The notes below the pieces were generated by a model. It was not told the DNA's origin and did no database searches. It saw nothing but the letters and a program-made list of their open reading frames with translations. From NCBI GenBank assembly GCA_030685235.1, contig MU839203.1, forward strand, positions 1-64,000: a DNA stretch of 64,000 bases. Direction: 5' to 3'. Position numbers and translations under genes: made by a program. Below, in pieces: positions 24,015 through 34,605 of the stretch. The DNA is from Copromyces sp. CBS 386.78 (Eukaryota; Ascomycota; Sordariomycetes; Sordariales; Sordariaceae). Within the stretch, counting starts at the first letter, position 1. Each line of letters starts with the position of its first letter.

Positions 24015-24893
24015 CTAATCAAACAACCCCCCAACACTCATCTCCCACCACCTCCCGCCCACCTCCTCACAAACCTCCTTGACACTCCGTCCCCTCTCAT
24101 CCCTAACCCACCTCACATCCTCCTCCTGCCCTACCTGCTCCCTCCTCTCCCCCACGCCCACCCCATTCGCAACCTGCACCACCTCTTCGGGAAACATGTC
24201 GGTCGGCAGCCCGCTGCCCAACCAAAGCAACAACCAAAACACTTCTTCGCGTCCATTCTCCACAGCCAGATGCAACGCCGTCTTGCCCTCGTTCAGTGGG
24301 TCGCGGAACGTCAGGAGTTCGCTGGGGGTGATTCCCACCCCGCCGTCTTCGTCTGAAGGGTCTGAAGCGGCGACGTCCGTCAACAATTCGATGATGCCAG
24401 CAAAGTCACCCTCGGAAGCCATGGTGTGCAGCGCCCTCGCTGGTCTAGCGCTGGGGTTGGAAGACAAATAAGCTTCTTCGGTGAGGGAAGGTAAGATGTC
24501 GAGGGAGGATTGCAGGCCGCCTTCGTTGTGATATTCACAAAGGATGGCGAGGCCTTGGCTGGTGGGGAGGAGGGTGTTTGTTGCGCTTATGGGGATCGAA
24601 GGCTGGTTTGATGATCCTGAGGGGGTGTTGCTGGGTAGGTAGGTATCGCAAGAGGGACAGCGAAGAGACAAGGCGACGGTTGAAGACAGGTCCATTAGGC
24701 ATTGCCAGTGGTAGTGGCAGGAGCAGGGGAGGAGGAGGTCGTCGGGGACTTGTTGGGGCTGGCCCTGGGGAGCAGAAGAGGAAGAGGCGCCGCCATTATC
24801 CATGGACTCATCCTCGGCGTCGGAGTTGTCTAGGTCGTAGTCGGGGTCAATCTCGAGATAGAGAGGCTCCCCGCAGGCTTTGCAGACGGACAT
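24015..24893 (-). CDS. Ankyrin-repeat protein with Cys/His zinc-binding head
   Basis: A 292-aa single-exon protein. The start is taken at MSVCKACGEPLYLE. An in-frame Met 17 codons upstream (24944) is possible but adds a low-complexity leader. The N-terminus carries CxxC (CKACG), an acidic spacer, then CSCHYHWQCLMD and CPSC, the spacing of a degenerate RING-like or C2H2-type metal site. Two ankyrin-like helical pairs follow (ARALHTMASEGDFAGIIELL and GKTALHLAVENGREEVFWLL). It may act as a ubiquitin-related adaptor, but that is inference from domain type. The protein is known to me only as a hypothetical in related fungi. Confidence 0.78.
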   Translation of the reverse strand: MSVCKACGEPLYLEIDPDYDLDNSDAEDESMDNGGASSSSAPQGQPQQVPDDLLLPCSCHYHWQCLMDLSSTVALSLRCPSCDTYLPSNTPSGSSNQPSIPISATNTLLPTSQGLAILCEYHNEGGLQSSLDILPSLTEEAYLSSNPSARPARALHTMASEGDFAGIIELLTDVAASDPSDEDGGVGITPSELLTFRDPLNEGKTALHLAVENGREEVFWLLLWLGSGLPTDMFPEEVVQVANGVGVGERREQVGQEEDVRWVRDERGRSVKEVCEEVGGRWWEMSVGGLFD

Positions 24894-25876
24894 GGTGAGG
24901 GGTGGATGTGATATCTGGTGGTGAGTTAGTGAGGGATCGGGCACAGTGAGTGTGAGTGGGAGATGACATAAAGTGACTTACCTTGAGAAATATTGAACTT
25001 TGTGTGATTTCACTTGTTGAAGTAACGCGCGTTTGGAGGCGTCGTAATCCCAAGTTTGGGATTCTCGTACAAACCCAGTGATTTGCTGAAGAAGTCTTGG
25101 GTTGTTGTGGCTTAGACAGACGTGAGGTTATCCCGAAGACGCGAATGGACGAAAAGGCATTGTAAAATTCTCCACGGGCTGTTAGTGAGATACAGGATGC
25201 TGGCAATCAGGGATCGCAGTGATCCACCCAGTTATACGCGGAACCGAGGTATCATTGCGAGTCTAGCACAGGTCCAAGCTTAACAGAACTCCCAAGCCAA
25301 GCGGATGGAAGCCTGGCGATGGTTCAGGGTTCCCATGCAAGTGGAACCAAGTCACCAGGGTTATTGCTGGGCTGGCTGCCTGAAGCATGGCTGATTGGGC
25401 CGCGAGGGGGTTACGAAGCTGGGCGATTACATCAGACTGCTTCTGGGACCTGCTGTTTTAGTGCCTGTCTCAATTCCGATGGCGTCCCCGCCCCCGCCAG
25501 CCCGTACCTCGAATGCCTGTAGCGGCCATGCTCTTTTAAGCTTCGCTTCTTCGGCCGACGAGGGACGCATGAATGAGGAGGAGGAACAAGGCGCTTCATT
25601 GATCGTTAACAGCAAGAACTCCGGCTGGCCCAGGCAACTTCATACATATAACATCCACTCCGAGTCTCCTTTCATCACCAGCACCGCCTACACTACACCC
25701 ATATTAGGAAAATAATCTAATACCGACAACCGCATTGAGGCGTCTTCATTACTTTTGTTCATAGTGGGATTATCTCTTTTCCACGGTTTCCGCCGCATAA
25801 CTTTGCGTAGCATAGTCACGCCATTTATCACCAAGAGGAGGCTGACCCCTTTTCGACACCATCACCATCCGCAATC
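24894..25876. promoter_or_regulatory. Divergent promoter region, ankyrin gene and fimbrin
   Basis: This 1.0-kb spacer sits head to head between the two starts. Short ORFs inside (25319-25715 and 24847-25206) have no motif. It may hold 5' UTR introns. None was assigned. Confidence 0.45.
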
Positions 25877-28084
25877 ATGAATGTGCTCAAGATCCAGAGG
25901 TAAGAACACAAAGACGAGCCCTCAAAGGAGCTATAAACGGCATGCGCAACAGCAGAACACAGCTAATGGAACTAGGAAATTCCCTCAGCTACAACAGAGC
26001 GACATCTTCGGCTTGGCCGATGCCTTCCGCAAGCTCGACGTAGACGACAAGGGATATATTGATGAGACCACCGCCATCAAGGCCACCCAGGCCAGCGAGC
26101 ACCAGCCCTACGATGCCGTCCGCGCAGCGCTCAAAGATGTCGGTCTCGATGCTTCGCGCCGTGTAGAACTCGAAGATTACGTTGGGGTAAGTTAAAGCCA
26201 CTTCCTCCAAGCTTCCCCCGCAACTGTCGAGAGGGGTCGCATCACCAGTCGCATCACACACAACATCGTCCATCGAAAGATCTGGCTGACAGTCTTGACT
26301 CTGTAGCTCGTCGCCAAACTCCGCGAAGGTCCCGGCAGCGCCGCCGCTGCTCCGTCGACCCCCGCTTCTGTCATCGCCCAGCGGACGGGAGGCGCTACTC
26401 CCAGCCACTCCTCGAAGCCATCTATCGGTGGCAGCGGCAAGATCTTCGTCCAAGGCTCGAACGCTAACATCACCCACACCATCAACGAAGATGAACGTAC
26501 CGAATTTACGCGCCACATCAACGCCGTCCTTGCGGGCGACCGCGACATCGGCGCCCGTCTGCCTTTCCCGACCGACACTTTCGAGATGTTCGACGAGTGC
26601 AAGGATGGTTTGGTCTTGGCCAAGCTCATCAACGACAGCGTTCCCGACACCATCGATGAGCGTGTTCTAAACATGCCTGGCAAGAAGACCAAGAACCTCA
26701 ATGCGTTCCAGATGACAGAAAACAACAACATTGTTATCGAGTCGGCAAAGGGTATCGGCTGCTCGGTCGTCAACATTGGTAGCTCTGATATCATTGAGGT
26801 CAGGGAGCATCTTATCCTGGGTCTTATTTGGCAGATTATCCGCAGGGGCTTGCTCAGCAAGATTGATATCAAGCTCCACCCCGAGCTCTACCGCCTTCTC
26901 GAGGAGGACGAGACCCTCGAGCAGTTCCTCAGACTCCCCCCTGAGCAGATTCTCCTCCGCTGGTTCAACTACCACCTGAAGGCCGCCAACTGGCCCAGGA
27001 GGGTAGCCAACTTCTCGTCTGACGTCAAGGATGCCGAGAACTACACTGTCCTCCTCGCCCAAATCGGTGCCGACTACGGCTGCACGCGGGCGCCTCTGCA
27101 GACGCGCGACCTCCATCAGCGGGCTGAGGAGGTTCTCCAGAACGCCGACAAGCTCGGTTGCCGCAAGTTCCTTTCTCCCTCCTCCCTCGTCGCCGGTAAC
27201 CCCAAGCTCAACCTCGCTTTCGTTGCCAACCTCTTCAACACACACCCTGCGCTCGACCCCATTACTGAGGAGGAGAAGCTCGAGGTGGAGGACTTTGATG
27301 CTGAAGGCGAGCGCGAAGCCCGTGTGTTCACCCTGTGGCTCAACAGCTTGGACGTCAACCCCGCCGTTCAGTCCTTTTTCGACGACCTCCGCGATGGTTC
27401 CGTTCTCCTACAAGCATATGACAAGGTTATCAAGGGTTCTGTCAACTGGCGCCACGTCAACAAGGCTCCTGCGCACGGCGGCGAGATGCTGCGCTTCAAG
27501 GCCGTCGAGAACACCAACTACGCGATCGAGCTGGGTAAGCAGTATGGCTTCTCCCTGGTCGGTATCCAGGGTGCCGATATCACTGATGGTCAGCGCACCT
27601 TGACCCTGGGTCTCGTCTGGCAGCTGATGCGCAAGGACATTACCCTTACCCTGCACGGTCTGGCTCAGCGCCTCGGCAAGCGCGAGATCACGGATTCGGA
27701 GATGGTCAAATGGGCCAACGAGATGTCCCGCAAGGGCGGGCGCAACTCGAGCATTCGCTCGTTCAAGGACCCTGCCATTGGCTCGGGTATCTTCCTGTTG
27801 GATGTGCTTAACGGCATGAAGAGCAGCTATGTCGATTACGACTTGGTTACTCCCGGCAAGACTGATGATGATGCTTACCTCAATGCCAAGCTCAGTATCA
27901 GCATTGCCAGAAAGATGGGCGCTACCATCTGGCTGGTGCCAGAGGATATCTGCCAGGTGCGCAGCCGCTTGGTCACGACCTTTATCGGTGAGTTACTCCT
28001 TTTGACTATTGGATTCCAGTTTGAACGGCCGGACTAACACATGCACCAGGTTCGTTGATGGCTACTTATGAGAAGATGCAGTAA
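25877..28084 (+). CDS. fim: Fimbrin (actin-bundling protein)
   Basis: Fimbrin crosslinks actin filaments in endocytic patches and the subapical actin collar of hyphae. Exons are 25877-25899, 25976-26186, 26307-27987 and 28050-28084. The N-terminal EF-hand-like region (FGLADAFRKLDVDDKGYID) is followed by two tandem actin-binding domains, each of two calponin-homology domains. Recognisable CH segments include DGLVLAKLINDSVPDTIDER, NYTVLLAQIGADYG, DGSVLLQAYDKVIKGSVNW and SGIFLLDVLNGMKSSYVDYD. The last exon encodes only the final 11 residues, ending KMQ, after a 62-nt intron. Length is about 649 aa, close to yeast Sac6. The first exon encodes only MNVLKIQ plus two bases. Confidence 0.95.
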
Positions 28085-29866
28085 ATAATGTAACAGGGAA
28101 TGAGGAAGTGGTCTTACCGGACATAACAGGGGGATGAATATAAAGATACAGCCTTGATAGGGCGATGGACTGATTAAAAAGTTGAACTGGCGAATTGCCT
28201 TTTACGAATGTTTGTTTTTCTCTTGGAGCCCAACACTTCCACTTTCGCAAGGCGTATGATATTGAATGCTTATCCGCTTTCTTTTTTTTGTGAACCCGGC
28301 GATCTATCAACAACCATCCAATCCACTTGAGATAAACTCGCGAATCTGGAGATCCCAAAGAACTGAAGTCAAAACTGCCGTCATACAACTCCGAACTGTC
28401 AGCTGTTCGTTACACAACCTCAAAACCCTCAAACCCCAAGCCAATAAAGTCTGGCCAAGTTGAGGCGGGCGTGTGGCAACTTCAGCCCTATAACAGTGTT
28501 GACTGGGAGACATCTCCGGTTCATCCGACATCCCAGGGCCCTGCATATGTCATTTTCCTCCACTTCCCTTCTCCACAAACCCCCTTGTCCGCGAGCTTCC
28601 ATGCACCGAACGAGCGGGACTTTGCGTGAATCTTGAAGGCGTCATGGCGTTAATTTTTTTTGGTGGATTTGTGAAAGTTCCCAATGTTTGCAGGTTAATT
28701 AGCATGGCGTTGATAACAATTGCTTTGTCCAAAGGAATTTAAAAGGTGATCGGGCCATCCAGAACCTGAAGTACTCGCTTTGTTCCGTTTTGATTAGAGC
28801 AAGACGGGAGCAAGAGGGGTGAATCGGTGGTAAGCTCATCGGCATTTCGCAACTCGGCCTGCTCGCTGAACTCGCTTCTCCCGCCCTGAATTCAAATCGA
28901 GCGATCTACACTAGACGTGAATCAGGAGATCATCTGCTTTCGATTTCTGTCCTCGAGCTTTTGTGCACCTGACCTTGGATAAATTCCGATAATATTTCCC
29001 GACTGGTCACAGAAATAAATGACGTCCATCGTGGGCCTTTTCTCCCCAATCCTCCATGAAGCCCGGACTTTTCGCACCATTGCTCGTCTTTCCGTTCCCA
29101 TCAATGCGCCGCACCGCGCCGCAAAATTCCAAAAGTGCCATACTTTACTTGAGGCATACTATACGTACTGTGTAAAGAACACCGTTCATCTCTTCTTTGA
29201 CGAAAAGCCCGTCGATCCTATCCATCCATCCAGTTCGTCCCGCACCTGATTCCCGAGCCGCCCGTTTGTGTAAAGTAAGAAAGCGGCGAAAGGGATCCGC
29301 TTGATCCGGAGTTGGACGGGACTGAAGACTGGGGACTGCGTTTAGTGGGCAAATCTTGCTTTCTTGAACGTGATTGACGTTATCCTCGGACGAACGAACG
29401 AAGGATCGCTATCTTTCGTCTCTATAAGAGGGCTTTGGAAACACCCCTGGCTTAGCCTTTTCTTCTTTTACTGTAACTGAAGTCAAAGCTGAAGTTCAAG
29501 GAAAGACTGCATCAACATATCAAACCAACGTCGGCTTGCTACCCACGATCCACATATCTCGGGATAGGAGTACTGGATTATCACCGAGATTAGGATTGCC
29601 CTGCGAGAAACATATCGACATCACGCGGCTATCCGTGCCACTCCAATCCGCTGGAGATCCACAACTCAAACTTCAAAAGATCATCTTGTTCTTTTTGAAC
29701 TTTCTCTCCATATCCGGACCTCTTCTAAAAACTGAAGGGGTAACTTGCCGATACTTCGAAATCACCTTTACCAAATCTGGTCCTCGAGGAAAAGTTCAAA
29801 AAAGCAACTAACGACAAGAGGCCATCACTGGAATAACCCACGCCAGTTCCCTAAAGGCCCAAACCC
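28085..29866. other. Intergenic and 5' leader of the acyltransferase gene
   Basis: A 1.8-kb stretch without a supported gene. The 3' 400 nt probably form the 5' UTR of the downstream gene. The short ORF at 29745-30131 overlaps its coding start in another frame. No repeat or RNA gene seen. Confidence 0.55.
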
Positions 29867-32320
29867 ATGGAAACCATGGAGTCCATATCCACCTCCCCGG
29901 CGCCCGTACCAGCGCCAACACCAGACAGCCACCTCAAAGCGCGAACAAAACGCCCATCTATCATACCATCACATTCATCGTCAGCTTCATCAACGTCAAA
30001 CGACCTCTTTACCAACGGCAAGCCCGAAAACAAGCTTTCCGACCGGCCCATGTTCTCACTGCCAACGCCAGATCAGAGTCCCAACCTGTCACAAGAAGAA
30101 AGTGATGGCGATGGAGAAATTTCACCACTAGACAGTGGCAGCCGTACTGGAACGCCGAACAAGACTGTAGTACCGGAGTCAAGATCATCATGGTCCGGAA
30201 CAGAAAGTCCAGCAATAGAAGACTACGACGACCTCACCATTTCTCCCGACGCGATAGTGCAACGGGATGAGAATGGAGATGACCAGCGACATTCAATGGC
30301 GGGAAAGCCGGCGGCGTTTTCACTTTCCGTGACGGTGGACACCCAACCGTTGTCTTCTGGTTCTGGTAGTGATGAGGACGCTGCTGTCTCAGCTGAGGGA
30401 AAGGGGAATGGGAAGTGGAAGAAGGAAAGCGGTCAGGGAGGGTCGAAGCAAATACGACCAACCATCACCGTCGGAACCAGCCCTTCAACAACCGACATCC
30501 ACAACTCGCTTTTGACAGCGATTGAAAAGCAATGCCAGCGGATAGAGGAGATGTCCACCCCCACCTCCGAGTCTTCTTCTTCTCCCACGTTAGTAACAAC
30601 GGCATCAACCGGCCACCAGGCCACCTCCAGACGATCAAAAAGGAGAGGCAAGTTCTCCGACCTGGTCTTCACCCGCAACTTCTCCGCCTTCGACCGCCAA
30701 AACACCCTCGCGGCCACTTCGCCCTTCCACGGCTTCTTTACGCTTTTCTGGCTCGCCATCTCCCTCTTCGTCATCAAGATCGGCGCCGAGAACTGGCGGC
30801 TGTACGGCAACCCGCTGGGGCGCAACGAAATCCTGAAAATTATGCTCCATCGGGACTTGATGGTTTTGCTCATCGCCGACGGGGTCATGTGTTTCTCCAC
30901 TGGCTTTTCCTGGATTCTGCAGCGTTTCTTTGTTCGTCGCGGGCTGGTGGACTGGGATAGGGAGGGTTGGGTGTTGCAGAACATCTGGCAGTGTTTGTTC
31001 GTGGCTGGTGTCGTCGGGTTTCCCCTAGTGAGGGACTGGCCGTGGACGCACACCGTGTTTTTCGTGATGCACGGCATGGTGATGCTGATGAAGATGCACT
31101 CGTACGCGTTTTACAACGGGTACCTGGCGTCGGTGTGGAAAAAGAGACAGTTGTTGCTGGGAAAACTGAAGGAGCTGGAGCATGTCAAGGTGGTGACGAG
31201 CTATGATCCGAACAGGAGCTGGACGGAGCCGTTCCCGCTGCTGCCGAGAGACTTGTCGACAGAGCATCTGTCCAGGGTCCCGTCGGCGCACGAGTATAAG
31301 GAGAGAAGAAGGATGTCGATTGCTGCTGCGCAGCAGCAAGGGGCTGATGGCAGTCAGGAAAACCCAGAGGATGATGTGGATAAGATCGTTGCGGCGATTG
31401 ACTCCCGCGAGCCGTTGAATGAGGAGCAGGTCCATGTCTTTGAGCGGGCGCTCAAGTGGGAGGTGGACGCCATGACGGATGAGCTCAGGGGCAAGGCGAC
31501 GGACGACAAGAGGGTATATCCGAATAACCTGACGCTGGCCAACCATTACGAGTTCATCGTGCTGCCGACGCTGGTGTACGAGCTCGAGTATCCGCGGTCC
31601 GAGTCTATCAACTGGTACTACGCGGCCGAGAAGATGGTGGCCTGCTTCGGAGTCATTTTCGTCATGATCATGATCTCGCAGGCTTTCATCTACCCCGTGG
31701 TCATGGAGACGGTTAGGATGAAGGAGATCGGGATGCCGTTGAGCGAGCGGTTCCAGTATTTCCCTTGGATGTTGGCCGACTTGATCTTCCCCTTCATGAT
31801 GGAGTATCTGCTGTCGTGGTATCTCATCTGGGAGACGATCCTCAACTTTGTGGCGGAGATCACCAAGTTTGCGGACCGGAGCTTCTATGATGCCTGGTGG
31901 AACTGCGTGTCGTGGGATCAGTTCGCGAGGGACTGGAACCGACCGGTGCACAACTTTTTGTTGAGACATGTGTACCACAGTTCCATCTCGGCCATGAAGG
32001 TTGACAAGCACACGGCCACGCTCATCACCTTTTTCTTGTCGGCGTGTGTTCATGAGCTAGTCATGTGGTGCATCTTCAAGAAGCTGAGAGGCTATCTGCT
32101 CTTTTTGCAGATGTTCCAGTTGCCGGTAAGTTCCCTTTGCATTCCACCTGTCCCACACAGTTGTCTTTCTTGAATGCCGAATGCTAACGGTTCTGGACAG
32201 CTTGTGAGCATGAGCAGGTCTAGGTGGATGCGGAATAGGAAGACATTGGGGAACGTGTTCTTTTGGCTGGGCATCTTTACGGGCCCGAGTATTCTTTGCA
32301 GCTTGTATTTGATTCTGTGA
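29867..32320 (+). CDS. are2: Sterol O-acyltransferase (MBOAT family)
   Basis: It esterifies ergosterol and precursors with fatty acids in the ER for storage in lipid droplets. Exons are 29867-32125 and 32201-32320, 792 aa. Residues 1-250 are a Ser/Thr/Pro-rich disordered cytosolic tail. Then come multiple membrane segments starting near HGFFTLFWLAISLFVIK. The SOAT-type motif FYDAWWN is near residue 672, and the catalytic His lies in ACVHELVMW near 728. It is longer than yeast Are2 (about 640 aa), and the excess lies mainly in the N-tail and in an insertion around residues 460-520. The start at 29867 has the better context. A second Met follows three codons later. Confidence 0.93.
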
Positions 32321-33252
32321 TTTGTACCATGGGAGGATATCTGACGGCGTTAAAGGGCGAAGTGGTAGGCAAAGTTGAAGAGGCAGTTGGATTAGATTCG
32401 ATATCTGTGTCTGAAGGAATACACCCATCTTCCAAAGGTATTTCCCATTTCCCTGTTGAAGGTGTTTGTACTGTGTTATGTTTATGACCTTGTTGATGGC
32501 AGTGACCAGGGGATTGAAGATCACCAAAAGGGATGAGACGGGGGGAGCCGAGACGGGAGACGGGAAGGCATGTGGGAATATTGGACCCTGTCGCCTTGAG
32601 GAAATTGTTAGTGTAGTGTCAAGTGGAAGGCTGTTGGTGCGTACCTTACTGTAGCGACACGGCTGCCAATCACACGGGCGATACACCAATCATACGTCAT
32701 TTCGAGGTGGGTCCATCGCCTTACCGCCTTCTCCATTCCATTGCCTGGGCCCCAACGTTCCCGTCCCGGGCGACAAGTGAAGGCGTTTTCAGCGGTTGCG
32801 TGGGTGCCTGTGCCCGGGCGTGCAGTGAGGTTGGTGACGATTCGACCAGATTTTCCACTGTGCTCCAGTGACATCCAAATTTCCAACTCCATTTCAGGTT
32901 GTGAGGCTGGAGGTTCCCCTTCCGCTTCCCGCTGCTTCGCTTCCCTTCTCGGGCAATCAGTTCTCCCCTTCACCTCCCCAAAACGGTGTGTCCTCTCTCC
33001 TCTTTCCATTCACCACCACCACCCACCTCCCACTCCTGTCCTTCCCCCCATCCCACTTCCGTATTGCTGCTTATCCATTCGTCGCCTCTTTCCATTTGCA
33101 ACTCTATCTCTACATTATATCCGCGCAGTCGGTTGGCCTCTCTTTTGCCCGAGAGCAGCACACTCATCTACCATCTATCATTCTAGGCCTGCCATCTGTC
33201 AGCATCGACGACCGCGACCGCGAATCGCGCACGGCACAAATCGATTCTCACC
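32321..33252. promoter_or_regulatory. Promoter and pyrimidine-rich leader of srp1
   Basis: A 0.9-kb spacer. From about 32990 to 33110 the plus strand is strongly C/T-rich, typical of a 5' UTR of a highly expressed gene. A long open frame starting at 32868 runs through srp1 exon 1 and its intron in another frame and is judged a shadow. Confidence 0.5.
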
Positions 33253-34605
33253 ATGTCTCGCAACGGCACAACTCTCTACGTGACCGGGTTCAGCCACGGC
33301 ACCCGCGCGCGCGACCTAGCCTACGAGTTCGAGCGGTACGTTATCTAGGTAGCAAAGCAATCACTACAACGGCGATGACTCGATCACCACCTTCGAGTAC
33401 GGTTCCTGTCCTCGATCCGCCCTCGCCCTCGCCCTCCCCATCCCGCCCCGTCCTGTCCTCCTTCTCTCCCGCCCCCGTCGTCGAACCCCCCTCCGAGTCC
33501 CCTCCGTCTCCGTCTTCGTCTTCGCCCTTCTTGCGCGACAGTCTCCTATCTCCTGTCTGTCTCTCCCGCCGCCTTTCGCCATGTCCACTGCGCCTTCATG
33601 ATCTGCGCGAGGTAACCTCGTTGTCATTTCGACGCCCACGCCCTCGAACCATCCCCTTCTCTCACCGAGCGGTCGGCGCCTACACGTACCATTTCCCCCA
33701 CGTCGGGCGAGTCGCCCGTCGATCTTGGCGGAATATCTCGAGCTCGATCGCGCCCCTCTGCGAAATGGCATCACCATCTCTACCGAACGAAACCGTTCTA
33801 CGTTGGTCCCGAGTACTGACACATACCATAGCTACGGTCGTCTTGTGCGCTGCGACATTCCTGCTCCCCGCAGTGCCAGCAGCAGACTGTATGTTATCCC
33901 GTCCCAGTGATGAAACCGAGTTGGAGCTAACGGCAAGCCTCAAAGCTTCGCTTTCGTTGAGTACGAGGACCGTCGTGATGCCGACGACGCGTACCATGAT
34001 ATGCACAACAAGCGCATTGGCCGCGATGACATTCTGAAGATCGAGGTCAGTCCACCTTTCCTGCCACGACAGACCCAAGCTCATGATAGGCTGTTTGCTA
34101 ATTCCATCTGTAGTGGGCTCGCACTCCCCCGTCCGCTTCTTGGCGCTTCGACCGTAGTGACCGTGAGCGTGGTCCTCGCGGCCGCGACCGCTCTCCCCGT
34201 CGCCGCTCTCCTAGCCCCAGGCGTAGCACCAGAGATTACTCCCCTAGGAAGGATGATCGTCGTGACCGTGACCGCGACCGCGACCGTGACTACGAGCGTG
34301 ATCGCCGCGATACTCGTGACCGCTCTCGCAGCCCTGAGCGGTAGGTGGCCCATGACCTTTTGCAACCAGGTTTGTGCCTGATGCTGACTTTTTTCTAGTG
34401 AGCGAGAGCGGGATGTCAAGGACGACCGCGACCGCGAGGACCGTGATCGTCGCGAAAACGGCACCAACGGTGACGACAGGAAGGGTACGTACACCCTTTG
34501 AGCGAACAACCCCCCCGTGCACGACATGATCTGACGACCTATCCCTCTGCAGCCATCGACAGTCCCGAGAGGCCTGCCCACGATGACCTCGACGTTGCCG
34601 AGTAA
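33253..34605 (+). CDS. srp1: SR-type splicing factor, Srp1-like
   Basis: An RNA-binding pre-mRNA splicing regulator of 201 aa, built from six exons: 33253-33335, 33832-33888, 33946-34045, 34114-34340, 34399-34484 and 34553-34605. The single RRM has RNP2-like TLYVTGF and RNP1-like FAFVEYED. The spliced joins ERYGRLVRCDI and SSRLFAFVEYED match the family closely (S. pombe Srp1). Next is WARTPP, then an RS/RD-rich tail with runs such as DRDRDRDRDYERDRRD. All introns keep frame, and branch sites CTGAC/CTAAC are visible. Intron 1 is 496 nt, far longer than the others. The protein is expected in the nucleus. Confidence 0.9.

Noticed and set aside
32868..34037. 389-codon plus-strand ORF across the srp1 start and first intron
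   Set aside because: A pyrimidine-rich region keeps this frame open by composition. The spliced Srp1 frame matches a known family.
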